This document shows positions 8,456-17,009 of a stretch of DNA of 64,000 bases, piece by piece. The notes below the pieces were generated by a model that saw only the letters and a list, made by a program, of their open reading frames with translations, did no database searches and had not been told where the DNA came from. Positions within the stretch are counted from its first letter, which is position 1. Each line of letters starts with the position of its first letter. Origin of the DNA: Chitinimonas prasina (GTDB taxonomy: Bacteria > Pseudomonadota > Gammaproteobacteria > Burkholderiales > Chitinimonadaceae); NCBI RefSeq assembly GCF_030160395.1, contig NZ_BSOG01000002.1, positions 1,086,947 through 1,150,946 of the forward strand, in the 5' to 3' direction. Both the position numbers and the translations under genes were made by a program.

Positions 8456-10013
8456 TACCGGCCTGCAGCACCACGGCAGCATTGCCACCAAGGTTCAGGC
8501 TGGCCTTGCCGTCCGCCCCCACCACCACGACCCGGCCCAGGCAGGTGCCCGCCTGCTTGCCACCCGCCAGCACATCGCAATAGCTGCCAGCCGGCAAGCC
8601 GGTATCAAAGCTGCGGTTGAGGTCAACCGTTTCGCGATTGATGAGCACAAAACCTTTGTCGCCACGCGAGAAGGCAATGGCATTGCCGCCGTTGTCCCAC
8701 CAATTCGCCACCGGGGCACCGGCAACGGCGCGGCGGAAAGCCACCATATTGGCAATCAATGGATCACGATGCTCGCACACCCAGCTACCCACGCTGGCGG
8801 CCTCAAGAGCACTGGCGCAGGCGGCCGGTGCGGGCGGGCCCGCATCGCGCCCAGCCTGGCTGTTACGGTCAAAGCCATAGCTGGACATGACCGACGGATA
8901 GCCGTAAGGCTGCGCCAGCATCCAGACATGGGCCAGCCGATAAGCCGCGCCGTCCCGGTAGGAAATCCCGCCCTCTCGCTGGCTATCGTGGTTTTCCACA
9001 AACACCACCGCCTTGTCAGCCGGCATCAGCCCCCAGGCGGTCTCGGAGAACTGGCTGCCGCTGGCACCATTAGGGTTGAGTTGCGCAAGCTTCTGGCCTC
9101 CTGTCCCCAGGAACTTGTCGCCTATGCCACGGAACTTGAACTCGGTGATATCCATGGCCCCGGCCGTGCTGTAACCCAGGCCAAAGTAATCGCGGGCGGT
9201 GACGCCCTCACCACCGTAATCGATCACCTCGGCAAAATAGTAAGGCAAGGCCCGGCCTTCTGCCGCCAGCGCCTGGTTGACCTTGCTGATCACCCCGTTA
9301 AGCTCAACCGGCTGGATATGCTTGGCCGCATCCAGGCGAAAACCTGCAACGCCCAGGCGTGACAGCGCCAGCAGGTAGTCCGCAATCCTTTGCTGCACGG
9401 TGGCGGAGTCCGTCTTGAGATCGGCCAGGCCTACCAGCTCGCAATCCTGCACATTGGCGGCACTCTGGTAGTTGTTGATGGCGCAGGCCGGATGGAAATC
9501 CGCCTGGGTATAGAGGCCCGGATAACTGTACTTACCATAGACCGTACCATTGCGGCCGGTACCACTACCGGCCGACATATGGTTGATCACGGCATCCACA
9601 TAGATACCCACCCCCACAGCCTTGCACCGGTTCACCATATCGACGAACTCGGTACTGCTGCCCGAGCGACTCAGGCCTATGCTGTAGCTCACCGGCTGGT
9701 AGCGGGTCCACCATTGGCTGCCTTGTATGTCCTCCTGCGGCGGCGACACCTGTACCGCCTTGTAGCCCTTGGGCCCCAGCTGGGTTTCGCACTCGCTGGC
9801 GATATCGGTCCATTTCCACTCAAACAGGTGGACAAAGGTGTCACCAGCGGCAGCGCGGCCGCTGGCGCGGTAGGTAGGATCCAGCACCGGGCGGGTCGGG
9901 GTGGTGGGTGGGGTGGTAGTGCCACCCCCGTCTCCACCGCCACCACCTCCGCCGCAGGCAGCCAAGCTCAAGACAGCCAGACAGGCCAGGTAACGACGAT
10001 TTCGCTCAAACAC
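8445..10013 (-). CDS. Secreted alpha-amylase lipoprotein (GH13)
   Basis: 522-residue GH13 alpha-amylase related to the animal-type/Streptomyces group. A lipoprotein signal ends at LSLAAC with Cys20, followed by a Gly-rich linker and a Thr/Pro stretch, so the enzyme is probably anchored in the outer membrane. Catalytic residues: nucleophile Asp228 (GFRLDAAKH), acid/base Glu262 (FAEVIDY), stabiliser Asp343 (VENHDSQR). The DAVINHM region I and a chloride-type RLDAAKH pattern are present. The start is GTG, with GGAG six bases upstream. It is convergent with the DUF455 gene and divergent from fumarase. Confidence 0.93.
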   Translation of the reverse strand: MFERNRRYLACLAVLSLAACGGGGGGGDGGGTTTPPTTPTRPVLDPTYRASGRAAAGDTFVHLFEWKWTDIASECETQLGPKGYKAVQVSPPQEDIQGSQWWTRYQPVSYSIGLSRSGSSTEFVDMVNRCKAVGVGIYVDAVINHMSAGSGTGRNGTVYGKYSYPGLYTQADFHPACAINNYQSAANVQDCELVGLADLKTDSATVQQRIADYLLALSRLGVAGFRLDAAKHIQPVELNGVISKVNQALAAEGRALPYYFAEVIDYGGEGVTARDYFGLGYSTAGAMDITEFKFRGIGDKFLGTGGQKLAQLNPNGASGSQFSETAWGLMPADKAVVFVENHDSQREGGISYRDGAAYRLAHVWMLAQPYGYPSVMSSYGFDRNSQAGRDAGPPAPAACASALEAASVGSWVCEHRDPLIANMVAFRRAVAGAPVANWWDNGGNAIAFSRGDKGFVLINRETVDLNRSFDTGLPAGSYCDVLAGGKQAGTCLGRVVVVGADGKASLNLGGNAAVVLQAGIRL

Positions 10014-10095
10014 AGGTCACTCCGATCTCATTATGTTTTGCACGACTGTCCATCGAGGAACAGTTCAGACCGCCGATCATCCGGGCAGCCGATTA

Positions 10096-10119
10096 GGTAG
10101 TCAAACCGAACCGACTACC
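10096..10119. promoter_or_regulatory. Inverted repeat between amylase and fumarase, possible operator
   Basis: GGTAGTC and GACTACC arms (7 bp, perfect) are separated by ten bases (AAACCGAACC), about 80 bases upstream of the amylase start in the divergent intergenic region. Its position fits an operator for a sugar-responsive repressor, but no regulator is identified. Confidence 0.3.
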
Positions 10120-10216
10120 CGCTCAAACGATTACAAAGAGTGGCGCTAGCGAATCCTGGCGGGCCGAGGCTGCCATGCGGCAACCGTGAGCGTTCGGCCC
10201 TGGCGCCTGCATCCGG

Positions 10217-10222
10217 TATAAT
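10217..10222 (+). promoter_or_regulatory. Consensus -10 box upstream of fumarase
   Basis: A perfect TATAAT hexamer lies about 38 bases before the fumarase start. The best -35 match (TTCGGC, 18 bases further up) is poor, so activator help or a chance match are both possible. Confidence 0.4.
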
Positions 10223-10259
10223 TGCCCATTCCCCCGATCGCCCCTCACGGAGCCCCGCC

Positions 10260-11780
10260 ATGACCATCATCCGTCAGCAGGACTTCATCGACAGCATTGC
10301 CGATGCCCTGCAGTACATCTCCTATTACCATCCCAAGGACTATATCCAGAGCCTGGGACGCGCCTACGAACTGGAGCAGTCGCCAGCCGCCAAGGACGCC
10401 ATTGCGCAGATACTGACCAATAGCCGCATGTGTGCCGAAGGCCACCGCCCCATCTGCCAGGACACCGGCATCGTCTGCGCCTTCGTCAAGATCGGTATGG
10501 ATGTACGCTGGGCCGACGCCACCATGGGTGTGGAGGATATGGTCAACGAGGGCACCCGCCAGGCCTATCTGCACCCGGACAACAAGCTGCGCGCCTCGGT
10601 GCTGGCCGACCCGGCAGGCGCCCGCCGGAACACCCGCGACAATACCCCTGCCATCACGCATTTCGAGATCGTGCCGGGCAACACCGTGGAAGTGCACATT
10701 GCCGCCAAGGGCGGTGGTTCCGAGAACAAATCCAAGTTCGTCATGCTCAACCCCTCCGACAGCATCGTCGAGTGGGTACTCAAGACCGTCCCCCTGATGG
10801 GCGCCGGCTGGTGCCCCCCGGGCATGCTAGGCATAGGCATAGGTGGCACGGCCGAAAAAGCCATGCTGCTGGCCAAGAAGTCGCTGATGGAGCCTATCGA
10901 CATCCAGGACCTGATTGCCCGTGGCCCGCAAAACCGGGTGGAAGAGTTGCGCCTGGAACTGTTCGAAAAGGTCAACGCCCTGGGCATAGGTGCGCAGGGC
11001 CTGGGCGGCCTGGCCACCGTGCTGGATATCAAGATACTGGACTACCCCACCCACGCGGCCTCGCTCCCCGTGGCCATGATCCCCAACTGCGCCGCCACCC
11101 GCCATGTGCACTTCGAGCTGGATGGCTCGGGCCCTGCCCAGCTGGAAGCCCCCAAGCTGGAAGACTGGCCGCAAGTGACCTGGACGCCCTCAGCCGAGGC
11201 GACTCGTGTCAACCTCGATACCGTCACCCGCGAAGAAGTCGCCAGCTGGAAGCCCGGCCAGACCCTGCTGCTCAACGGCAAGCTGCTGACCGGCCGCGAT
11301 GCCGCCCACAAGCGCATGGTAGACATGCTCAACAAGGGCGAAACCCTGCCGGTGGATTTTAAGAACCGCTTTATCTACTACGTCGGACCGGTTGATCCGG
11401 TACGTGACGAAGTCGTCGGCCCAGCCGGCCCTACCACCGCCACCCGCATGGACAAGTTTACCGAGCAGGTGCTGGCCGCCACTGGCCTGCTGGGCATGGT
11501 AGGCAAGGCCGAACGTGGCCCGGCCGGCCTCGATGCCATCAAGAAGCACCAGTCGGTCTACCTGATGGCTGTCGGCGGTGCCGCCTACTTGGTATCCAAG
11601 GCCATCAAGGGCGCCAAGGTGGTGGGCTTTGCCGACCTGGGCATGGAGGCCATCTATGAATTCGACGTGGTGGACATGCCCGTGACCGTGGCCGTAGATT
11701 CTGCGGGCAGCTCGGTGCATAAAACCGGCCCCGCTGAATGGCAAGCCCGCATAGGCAAGATTCCGCTGGCCGTGCAATAA
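10260..11780 (+). CDS. Class I fumarate hydratase
   Basis: Iron-sulfur fumarase of class I (FumA/FumB type), 506 residues, converting fumarate to L-malate in the TCA cycle. The start MTIIRQQDFIDSIADALQYI is chosen for its GGAG ribosome site; the 40 extra upstream codons look non-coding. The N-terminal domain has the cluster-binding region around HRPICQDTGIVCAF and AGWCPPGMLGIG, with NCAATRH further on; the C-terminal beta domain begins near residue 325 and ends in the SVHKTGPAEWQARIGK segment. Length and order match a full enzyme. A bidirectional terminator follows. Confidence 0.95.
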   Translation: MTIIRQQDFIDSIADALQYISYYHPKDYIQSLGRAYELEQSPAAKDAIAQILTNSRMCAEGHRPICQDTGIVCAFVKIGMDVRWADATMGVEDMVNEGTRQAYLHPDNKLRASVLADPAGARRNTRDNTPAITHFEIVPGNTVEVHIAAKGGGSENKSKFVMLNPSDSIVEWVLKTVPLMGAGWCPPGMLGIGIGGTAEKAMLLAKKSLMEPIDIQDLIARGPQNRVEELRLELFEKVNALGIGAQGLGGLATVLDIKILDYPTHAASLPVAMIPNCAATRHVHFELDGSGPAQLEAPKLEDWPQVTWTPSAEATRVNLDTVTREEVASWKPGQTLLLNGKLLTGRDAAHKRMVDMLNKGETLPVDFKNRFIYYVGPVDPVRDEVVGPAGPTTATRMDKFTEQVLAATGLLGMVGKAERGPAGLDAIKKHQSVYLMAVGGAAYLVSKAIKGAKVVGFADLGMEAIYEFDVVDMPVTVAVDSAGSSVHKTGPAEWQARIGKIPLAVQ

Positions 11781-11807
11781 GGCGCGCTGCCAAGCTGGCA
11801 GCCCCAA

Positions 11808-11839
11808 AGCAAAACGCCCCGATGTTGGGGCGTTTTGCT
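11808..11839. terminator. Bidirectional intrinsic terminator between fumarase and kinase genes
   Basis: Perfect 13-bp stem AGCAAAACGCCCC / GGGGCGTTTTGCT around the loop GATGTT. The T-run of each strand is built into the stem, so it can serve both the fumarase gene and the convergent Ser/Thr kinase gene. Confidence 0.8.
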
Positions 11840-11912
11840 TGTAGGGTGTGGCGATTGACGCCGCTATTAACCCAGCGTAGCGGTTCCGGCTTGTCGCGGG
11901 AGCACCCGCCGC

Positions 11913-13370
11913 TCAGCGATCACGCTTGAATGGTGCAGGCTTGGCGCAGTTTGCACCATCCTTGCAAGCGGCCTTATCCGCCGAAGTGCGGTTATCGGTA
12001 CGGGGCTTCTCCTCGGTGCCGCGATTGTCGCCACGGTCCGGCAGGGGCTCGCGCTTAGGCACAGCCGTCACCCTGGCAGGCTCGGTCACCGTGGCATCGC
12101 CCGGTTTGGGTTTGGGCTTGGGCTTGGTCGACGTGGTCTTGACCTTGCCGTCATCGCTCAGCGTAATGACCTCAATAGGCTTGCCAGGCACCGTCGTCGC
12201 CGGTGCCTCTGTAGGTGCCGGCGTGGTAGCCGCCACGTTGTCGCCCTGCTCTGCCGTCCGGTCTATCACCGGCATGGCTGCCTTGGCGGGTAATGAGCCG
12301 GGAGCGCCAGGTGGCTCCAGTACCTCGGTCTGCACCATTGCCTTGGCCGCGGCGGCTTCTGCGGCAGCCGCGTCCTTACCTGCCCCACGACCCAGCAATA
12401 CTGCCGCACTGATACCGCCCACCAGCACGATGGTGGCCACGGCCGCCCAGGGTGCATAGCGGCGCAACGGTGTCGCCGCCACCTCGGGCGCTGCGGGCAA
12501 CTCGGGAGCGGCAGCGCTCGGATTGGTATCCGCCAACTCAGGGTGCGCACCCGTCTTGGCTTGATTGGCCTGCTCGCGCAAGGCACTACGGGCCTCGCGT
12601 GCCGTCTGGAAACGCTTGGCCGGGTCTTTCTCCAGGCAGCGCATCACCAGCTCGGCCAGCCAGGGCGAAACTTCCGGGTTCAGGCTGCGGATATCCGTCG
12701 GCTGCTCATGAAGTATGCGATAGGCAATGGTCGCTACATGCTCGCCATCAAAGGGGCGCACACCCGTCAGCACTTCATACAACACAATGCCGGCGGCAAA
12801 GATGTCAGCGCGACCATCGAGTTTCTTGCCTTCGATCTGCTCTGGCGCCATATAGCGGGGCGATCCCACCAGGGTGCCGGCACGGGTCAAATCACTGGCA
12901 GGCAGTTGGGCAATGCCAAAATCGGTAATCTTGAGCCGGCCGTCGGCTGTCAGCATCAGGTTGGCTGGCTTGATATCGCGGTGCACCACCTCATGCTCGT
13001 GGGCATAGGCCAGCGCGCCGAACAGTTGGCCAGCCAGCTTGAGCACCCGGCCATTGGAAATCTTGACCCCGTTCTCCAGCAACTGCTGCAGGGTCTTGCC
13101 CTCCACATACTCAATGGCCAGATAGGTCTGTCCATCCACATCACCGCAGTCGTAGACCGTGATGATATTGGGGTGGTTGAGCCTGGCGGCAGATTTGGCC
13201 TCTTGCTGCAGACGCGGCGCATACTCTGCCCGCTCTTCCGCACTCAGGTTGAGGCGCAAGACTTTGAGCGCGACGGTGCGATCGAGCCGCTCGTCAACAG
13301 CGCGATAAACAACGCCCATGGCCCCCTGCCCAAGGGTGGCGTCGATACGGTAGTGCCCGAGTTTATCCAT
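11913..13370 (-). CDS. Transmembrane Ser/Thr protein kinase (Hanks type)
   Basis: 485-residue membrane kinase. The cytoplasmic kinase domain (residues 1-265) is complete: Gly loop GQGAMG, Lys36 in VALKVL, catalytic HRDIKPAN with Asp132, DFG Asp150 and APE 175-177, so it should be active. A spacer leads to one membrane helix at about 307-327 (WAAVATIVLVGGISAAVLLG), then a Pro/Thr/Lys/Ala-rich periplasmic tail without PASTA repeats, with KPKPKPKPG and a DRGDNRGTEEKPRTDN stretch. The lack of a sensor domain means the signal cannot be guessed. The secreted protein gene at 13522 lies 151 bases upstream on the same strand. Confidence 0.92.
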   Translation of the reverse strand: MDKLGHYRIDATLGQGAMGVVYRAVDERLDRTVALKVLRLNLSAEERAEYAPRLQQEAKSAARLNHPNIITVYDCGDVDGQTYLAIEYVEGKTLQQLLENGVKISNGRVLKLAGQLFGALAYAHEHEVVHRDIKPANLMLTADGRLKITDFGIAQLPASDLTRAGTLVGSPRYMAPEQIEGKKLDGRADIFAAGIVLYEVLTGVRPFDGEHVATIAYRILHEQPTDIRSLNPEVSPWLAELVMRCLEKDPAKRFQTAREARSALREQANQAKTGAHPELADTNPSAAAPELPAAPEVAATPLRRYAPWAAVATIVLVGGISAAVLLGRGAGKDAAAAEAAAAKAMVQTEVLEPPGAPGSLPAKAAMPVIDRTAEQGDNVAATTPAPTEAPATTVPGKPIEVITLSDDGKVKTTSTKPKPKPKPGDATVTEPARVTAVPKREPLPDRGDNRGTEEKPRTDNRTSADKAACKDGANCAKPAPFKRDR

Positions 13371-13521
13371 CTGTGTATTTTAGCTCGGCTATCACGACTT
13401 CCATGTTGCGGAATACGACCAGTTAGAAACTCTTGCCAAGCAAGAAATTTTACTGCCGCTTATACCCCTGACGTATTTCACCCTCATTATGGCAACGTCC
13501 TAACAGTCAAGGACTCGCAGC

Positions 13522-14724
13522 TTACTTGCCGAAGATGCCCTTGAGCAAGTCAATTGCACCGGGTGCCTTCTTGGTGTCCTCCGCCTCCTGCTTGGCGGCA
13601 TCCTTCATCATCTTGCCCATATCCATGCCCGGCATGCTGGTCGCAACCGATTTCAGCCGCAGTTTCACCGCCCAGATCGGCTGCCACGGTGCTTTCAAAT
13701 CCTTGGGCCGAGGTGGGTGGACGAGGTTCAATTCCTCGCCGAAGGCGATCATCCGCAGCATACCAGCCTCACCCATGGCCTCCTTGGGCACACTGCATGC
13801 AGTGGTGGCCGGTTTTAACAACACCTTGTCCTTCAACCAGCGCTGCACAGCCGCATTGGGCTGGTAGTCCAGCAGGCCGAATCCCATGTCCGCCTGCTCG
13901 CTCGATGTCCAGACCACCATCTCATCCTCGCCCCGCATGCTCATGCTGGCCAGAAACCACGCCTGCGCCTGCGCCATGGGCTGCCAACTCAAGTCCCAGG
14001 CGTTGCCTTGGTCTTGCTGCTTTAAGACGATGGCCGGCATCAAATCGTGAGCAGCACCCAGCGTAAAGCGGAATCCTTCCGGCACGCCATCACCACTGAA
14101 ACCATGCTCCCCCACCAGCGATGCACCCTCGGGTATCAGCCGGTTGTCCGGCTTGCTGGGCCAGATCGGCCGGCCCGGCGTGCTATGGGCACCACGCGTA
14201 GTCGCTCGCCGGCTCTGGAAGAATCTTGCCAGCTCGGCCGGGCTCGCCTTGGCCATATCCAGCACCCTGGGCTGGCCCTTGCGTACCTCGGTGCCACACC
14301 CCCAATACAGCAAAATCTTGCCCTTGGGCTTGTGATACTCCGGTTGCTCGGTCACTTCGTCCGGCGTGTCCAGTGGCACCGGCTTGCCTTCCACCGGGCT
14401 GAGCAGCTTGAGCACAGGAGCCAGCCGGCTGCCCTCCGGCACCTGCTGCGTGGCCTCGCGCATGTCGGGCTTGCTACGGCTGTAGAGGGTCACATCCATC
14501 CAACGTCCTGCCGGCCCCGCCTGGGTATTGCCAAACACGTTGCCGCCCTTGCCACCACCAAACAGCGAACCCAGCATGCCACCACCGCCCGGCATACCGG
14601 GCATACCGCCGCTATAGGTAGCCAGATCCATCCAGGCTTGCGCCTGCGGTGCCGGGCCGGCCGCCCATGCTGGCATTGCTGCTAGTACTAGTAGCATCGA
14701 AATGGGGAGCAAGGCATGCTTCAT
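13522..14724 (-). CDS. Secreted protein of unknown function with Gly/Met-rich segment
   Basis: 400-residue exported protein; not recognised. Signal peptide LLPISMLLVLAAMPAWA-AG, then a Gly/Met/Pro-rich low-complexity stretch (YSGGMPGMPGGGGMLGS) and a folded region of about 300 residues with two to three cysteines (YWGCGTEV, TTACSVPK). The C-terminus is Lys/Ala-rich and Met-rich (SMPGMDMGKMMKDAAKQ). The start is set at the signal peptide Met, with GGAG about 11 bases upstream. It lies upstream of and in line with the kinase gene, so co-regulation is possible but unproven. Confidence 0.8.
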   Translation of the reverse strand: MKHALLPISMLLVLAAMPAWAAGPAPQAQAWMDLATYSGGMPGMPGGGGMLGSLFGGGKGGNVFGNTQAGPAGRWMDVTLYSRSKPDMREATQQVPEGSRLAPVLKLLSPVEGKPVPLDTPDEVTEQPEYHKPKGKILLYWGCGTEVRKGQPRVLDMAKASPAELARFFQSRRATTRGAHSTPGRPIWPSKPDNRLIPEGASLVGEHGFSGDGVPEGFRFTLGAAHDLMPAIVLKQQDQGNAWDLSWQPMAQAQAWFLASMSMRGEDEMVVWTSSEQADMGFGLLDYQPNAAVQRWLKDKVLLKPATTACSVPKEAMGEAGMLRMIAFGEELNLVHPPRPKDLKAPWQPIWAVKLRLKSVATSMPGMDMGKMMKDAAKQEAEDTKKAPGAIDLLKGIFGK

Positions 14725-14832
14725 GGTGTTGTTTCTCCAGGCAGGCAATGCTTGATCATAGGAGAATCCTGCGCACTTGCCTGTACAGGTCAGGCAAGCC
14801 ATCATGCCGCGATCATTTCATTGAGCCACCCC

Positions 14833-15687
14833 ATGCCCAGCCTACGCCAAGTTACCCTGCCTCTGACACTGACTCTCATGCTTGCTGCCTGTGGTGGCGG
14901 TGGCGACAGCGGCGGCGGCACCAATCCCGAGCCAGTCGACCCGGTACCGGTCTACCCCGCCCCACCAGCTGCAGCCAACTGGTGGAAGCCCGCCCGAGGC
15001 GTCAGCTTCCAGATACAGTTCGATGGCACGATCGATACCAACGTCAATGCCGAGGTCTACGATCTGGACCTATACGATACGGACGCCGCCACCATCGCAA
15101 ACTTGAAGGCCAAAGGCCGACGCTTGCTGTGTTACATCAACGTGGGTGCCTGGGAAAACTGGCGCAGCGACAAGGATGCCTTCCCGGCCGCCGTGCTGGG
15201 TAAGAACTATGCGGGCTGGGCCGGCGAAAAGTGGCTGGACATACGCCAGTACGCCACCCTGGCCCCCATCATGCGCGCCCGTATGGACCTCTGCAAAAGC
15301 AAGGGCTTTGACGGCATAGACCCCGACAACCTGGACAACTACCTGCAGGACACCGGTTTCCCCATCACCCAGACCGACCAGTTGGCCTATAACCGCTGGA
15401 TTGCCCGCGAAGCCCATGCCCGCGGCCTGGCCGTGGGCCAGAAGAATGTGCAGGCGCTTACCCCCCAGCTGCAAGGCTATTTCGATTTCGCCATCGTCGA
15501 ACAATGTGTCAAGCAGGGCTGGTGCCGCGATATGAATGCCTACCTGCAGAGCAATCGACCGGTGTTTGCACTGGAGTATGTCGAAGAAGGCCAAACCCCC
15601 GAAAAGGTCTGTCCCACGGCCCAATCGCTGGGCCTGACGGCCGTCATCAAGCGGCTGGAGCTGGGCGCGTTCCGCCAGGGCTGTTAA
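14833..15687 (+). CDS. Lipoprotein of the GH114 (endo-alpha-1,4-polygalactosaminidase-like) family
   Basis: 284-residue lipoprotein: lipobox LMLAAC, a CGGGG-type linker and Pro/Val-rich spacer, then a TIM-barrel of the GH114 family. Recognisable family segments are the early WWKPARGVSFQIQFDGTID, LLCYINVGAWENWR, EKWLDIRQY, KGFDGIDPDNLDNY and FAIVEQCVKQGWC. Characterised members cut galactosamine-containing polysaccharides, so matrix degradation or modification is a reasonable guess. It is divergent from the secreted protein gene at 14724 and is closed by a strong terminator. Confidence 0.85.
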   Translation: MPSLRQVTLPLTLTLMLAACGGGGDSGGGTNPEPVDPVPVYPAPPAAANWWKPARGVSFQIQFDGTIDTNVNAEVYDLDLYDTDAATIANLKAKGRRLLCYINVGAWENWRSDKDAFPAAVLGKNYAGWAGEKWLDIRQYATLAPIMRARMDLCKSKGFDGIDPDNLDNYLQDTGFPITQTDQLAYNRWIAREAHARGLAVGQKNVQALTPQLQGYFDFAIVEQCVKQGWCRDMNAYLQSNRPVFALEYVEEGQTPEKVCPTAQSLGLTAVIKRLELGAFRQGC

Positions 15688-15732
15688 GCGCCGCCACGCT
15701 CAAAACGGAATCACCTCTACACGTGCCAATGT

Positions 15733-15763
15733 AGAACAGCCCCCGTTCCACGGGGGCTGTTCT
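15733..15763 (+). terminator. Intrinsic terminator after the GH114 gene
   Basis: Perfect 13-bp stem AGAACAGCCCCCG / CGGGGGCTGTTCT with loop TTCCA and a short T-rich tail (TTATTC). It may act in both directions, since the convergent DUF2721 gene ends at 15827. Confidence 0.85.
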
Positions 15764-15826
15764 TATTCATCTTTGGCGGCGTAAATCGAACGATCTCGTG
15801 CTGCAGCGCTCACCAGCAAACAGCAC

Positions 15827-16234
15827 CTACCCGCCATCGTGGCGAGCCAGGTCTTCTTCCATATCTGCCAGCAGGATATTCAAGGCCTCGCTGGACATGC
15901 CTATCTCGGTGATCGACAAACCGAGCGAAATCAGCAGGCAGATCAGGCTGATACCGAACACGGTATGGGCGGCCGTTGCTAGGCCGAAGAAAATCAGGAA
16001 CATGCACAGCACGCACAGGAACAGGCTACCCACCCCCACCACCTGCATGCGCCGTATCAGGGTTACCCGCTTACGCAGGTTGGCAATCTGCCGCACGATC
16101 TTGGGATCAGGCGCGGTCTTGTAATCCTCGTAGAGCTTGCGTATGACACTGGAGATGCCGAGAAAGCGGTTGGTGTACGCCAGCAGCAGCAAAGATATGG
16201 CAGGGAACAGCAGGGCAGGTACACTGATTTCCAT
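15827..16234 (-). CDS. DUF2721 membrane protein
   Basis: Small inner-membrane protein of the DUF2721 family, 135 residues from MEISVPALLFPAISLLLLAY. Three hydrophobic helices (N-terminal, about 75-95 and 97-117) flank a basic cytoplasmic segment (KIVRQIANLRKRVTLIRRM). The ATG at 16234 is preferred to the TTG at 16252 because GAAGG lies nine bases before it. Function unknown. Confidence 0.8.
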   Translation of the reverse strand: MEISVPALLFPAISLLLLAYTNRFLGISSVIRKLYEDYKTAPDPKIVRQIANLRKRVTLIRRMQVVGVGSLFLCVLCMFLIFFGLATAAHTVFGISLICLLISLGLSITEIGMSSEALNILLADMEEDLARHDGG

Positions 16235-16322
16235 GCGGGACGGCCTTCGCAATACGATTTGGGTGAGGTAGACAACACAGCTTGTCCCGCCCAGGCGGCA
16301 GGACAGCCCATCAATTGGAGAT

Positions 16323-16847
16323 TCAGCTCTTTTTGCTCAGCGCCCGCAAGTCCACCAGTATGGTCTTGGCGTAGTCCTTGGTATCTACATCCTTGTAGCG
16401 CTTGACGATGCGCCCATCCGGATCGATCAGAAAGCTATGCCGCTTGGCAAACTTCAACACCCCAAGGTTCACCAGCGCACCGTACTTCTGCGCCGTCTTG
16501 CCATCAGGGTCGGCCAGCAAGGTAAAAGGCAGCTCATGCTTGCGACCAAACTCTCTGATCGCTGCCACGTCATCCGTACTCACGCCCACCACCTCGGCGC
16601 CCAACGCCCGCAATAGCACGATATCATCACGGAAGCTGCAAGCCTCCTCGGTACAACCGGGGGTATCGGCCTTGGGGTAAAAGTACAGCACCAGCCACTT
16701 GCCCTTGAATTCGTCACTGCTGCGCAGCTTGCCCGTCTGGTCGGTCAAGGCAAATGCCGGCATGCCGTCGCCGGGGCTGACATCGGCGTGGGCCAGTAGG
16801 CCCACTGCCAGTAGCAACAAGGCCAAAAATGTCCTGATCTTCATCAT
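16323..16847 (-). CDS. Exported Bcp/PrxQ-type peroxiredoxin
   Basis: 174-residue peroxiredoxin with an N-terminal signal sequence (FLALLLLAVGLLAHA-D), so probably periplasmic. The active site is canonical: YFYPKADTPGCTEEACSF gives PxxxTxxC plus the resolving Cys five residues later. It reduces peroxides using thioredoxin-like donors; in the periplasm the donor could be supplied by the DsbD/TlpA system at 26-28 kb (inference). The start is fixed by the signal peptide and a GAAGAAG ribosome site. Compare the cytoplasmic, atypical paralogue at 560-1030. Confidence 0.9.
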   Translation of the reverse strand: MMKIRTFLALLLLAVGLLAHADVSPGDGMPAFALTDQTGKLRSSDEFKGKWLVLYFYPKADTPGCTEEACSFRDDIVLLRALGAEVVGVSTDDVAAIREFGRKHELPFTLLADPDGKTAQKYGALVNLGVLKFAKRHSFLIDPDGRIVKRYKDVDTKDYAKTILVDLRALSKKS

Positions 16848-17009
16848 CTTCTTCAATCCTGCCAAAACAACCCAACTTGGATGCCCGGCAGAGTAGCAGG
16901 TTCCCCTGCCTGCAGCAGCATCTGCAGAACCGGGTGGCAAAAGTACTGTCCTAGCCTTAGTCAGTGGATAATACCGCTGCACCGTTCCACTTCCTGACCT
17001 TGCTACCCC

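Noticed and set aside
10140-10259. 40-codon upstream extension of fumarase
   Set aside because: No ribosome site and no similarity; a good site and family N-terminus are at 10260, and a -10 box lies inside the extension.
12543-13544. 333-codon plus-strand frame opposite the kinase gene
   Set aside because: Antisense to a kinase with every catalytic motif; no known domain.
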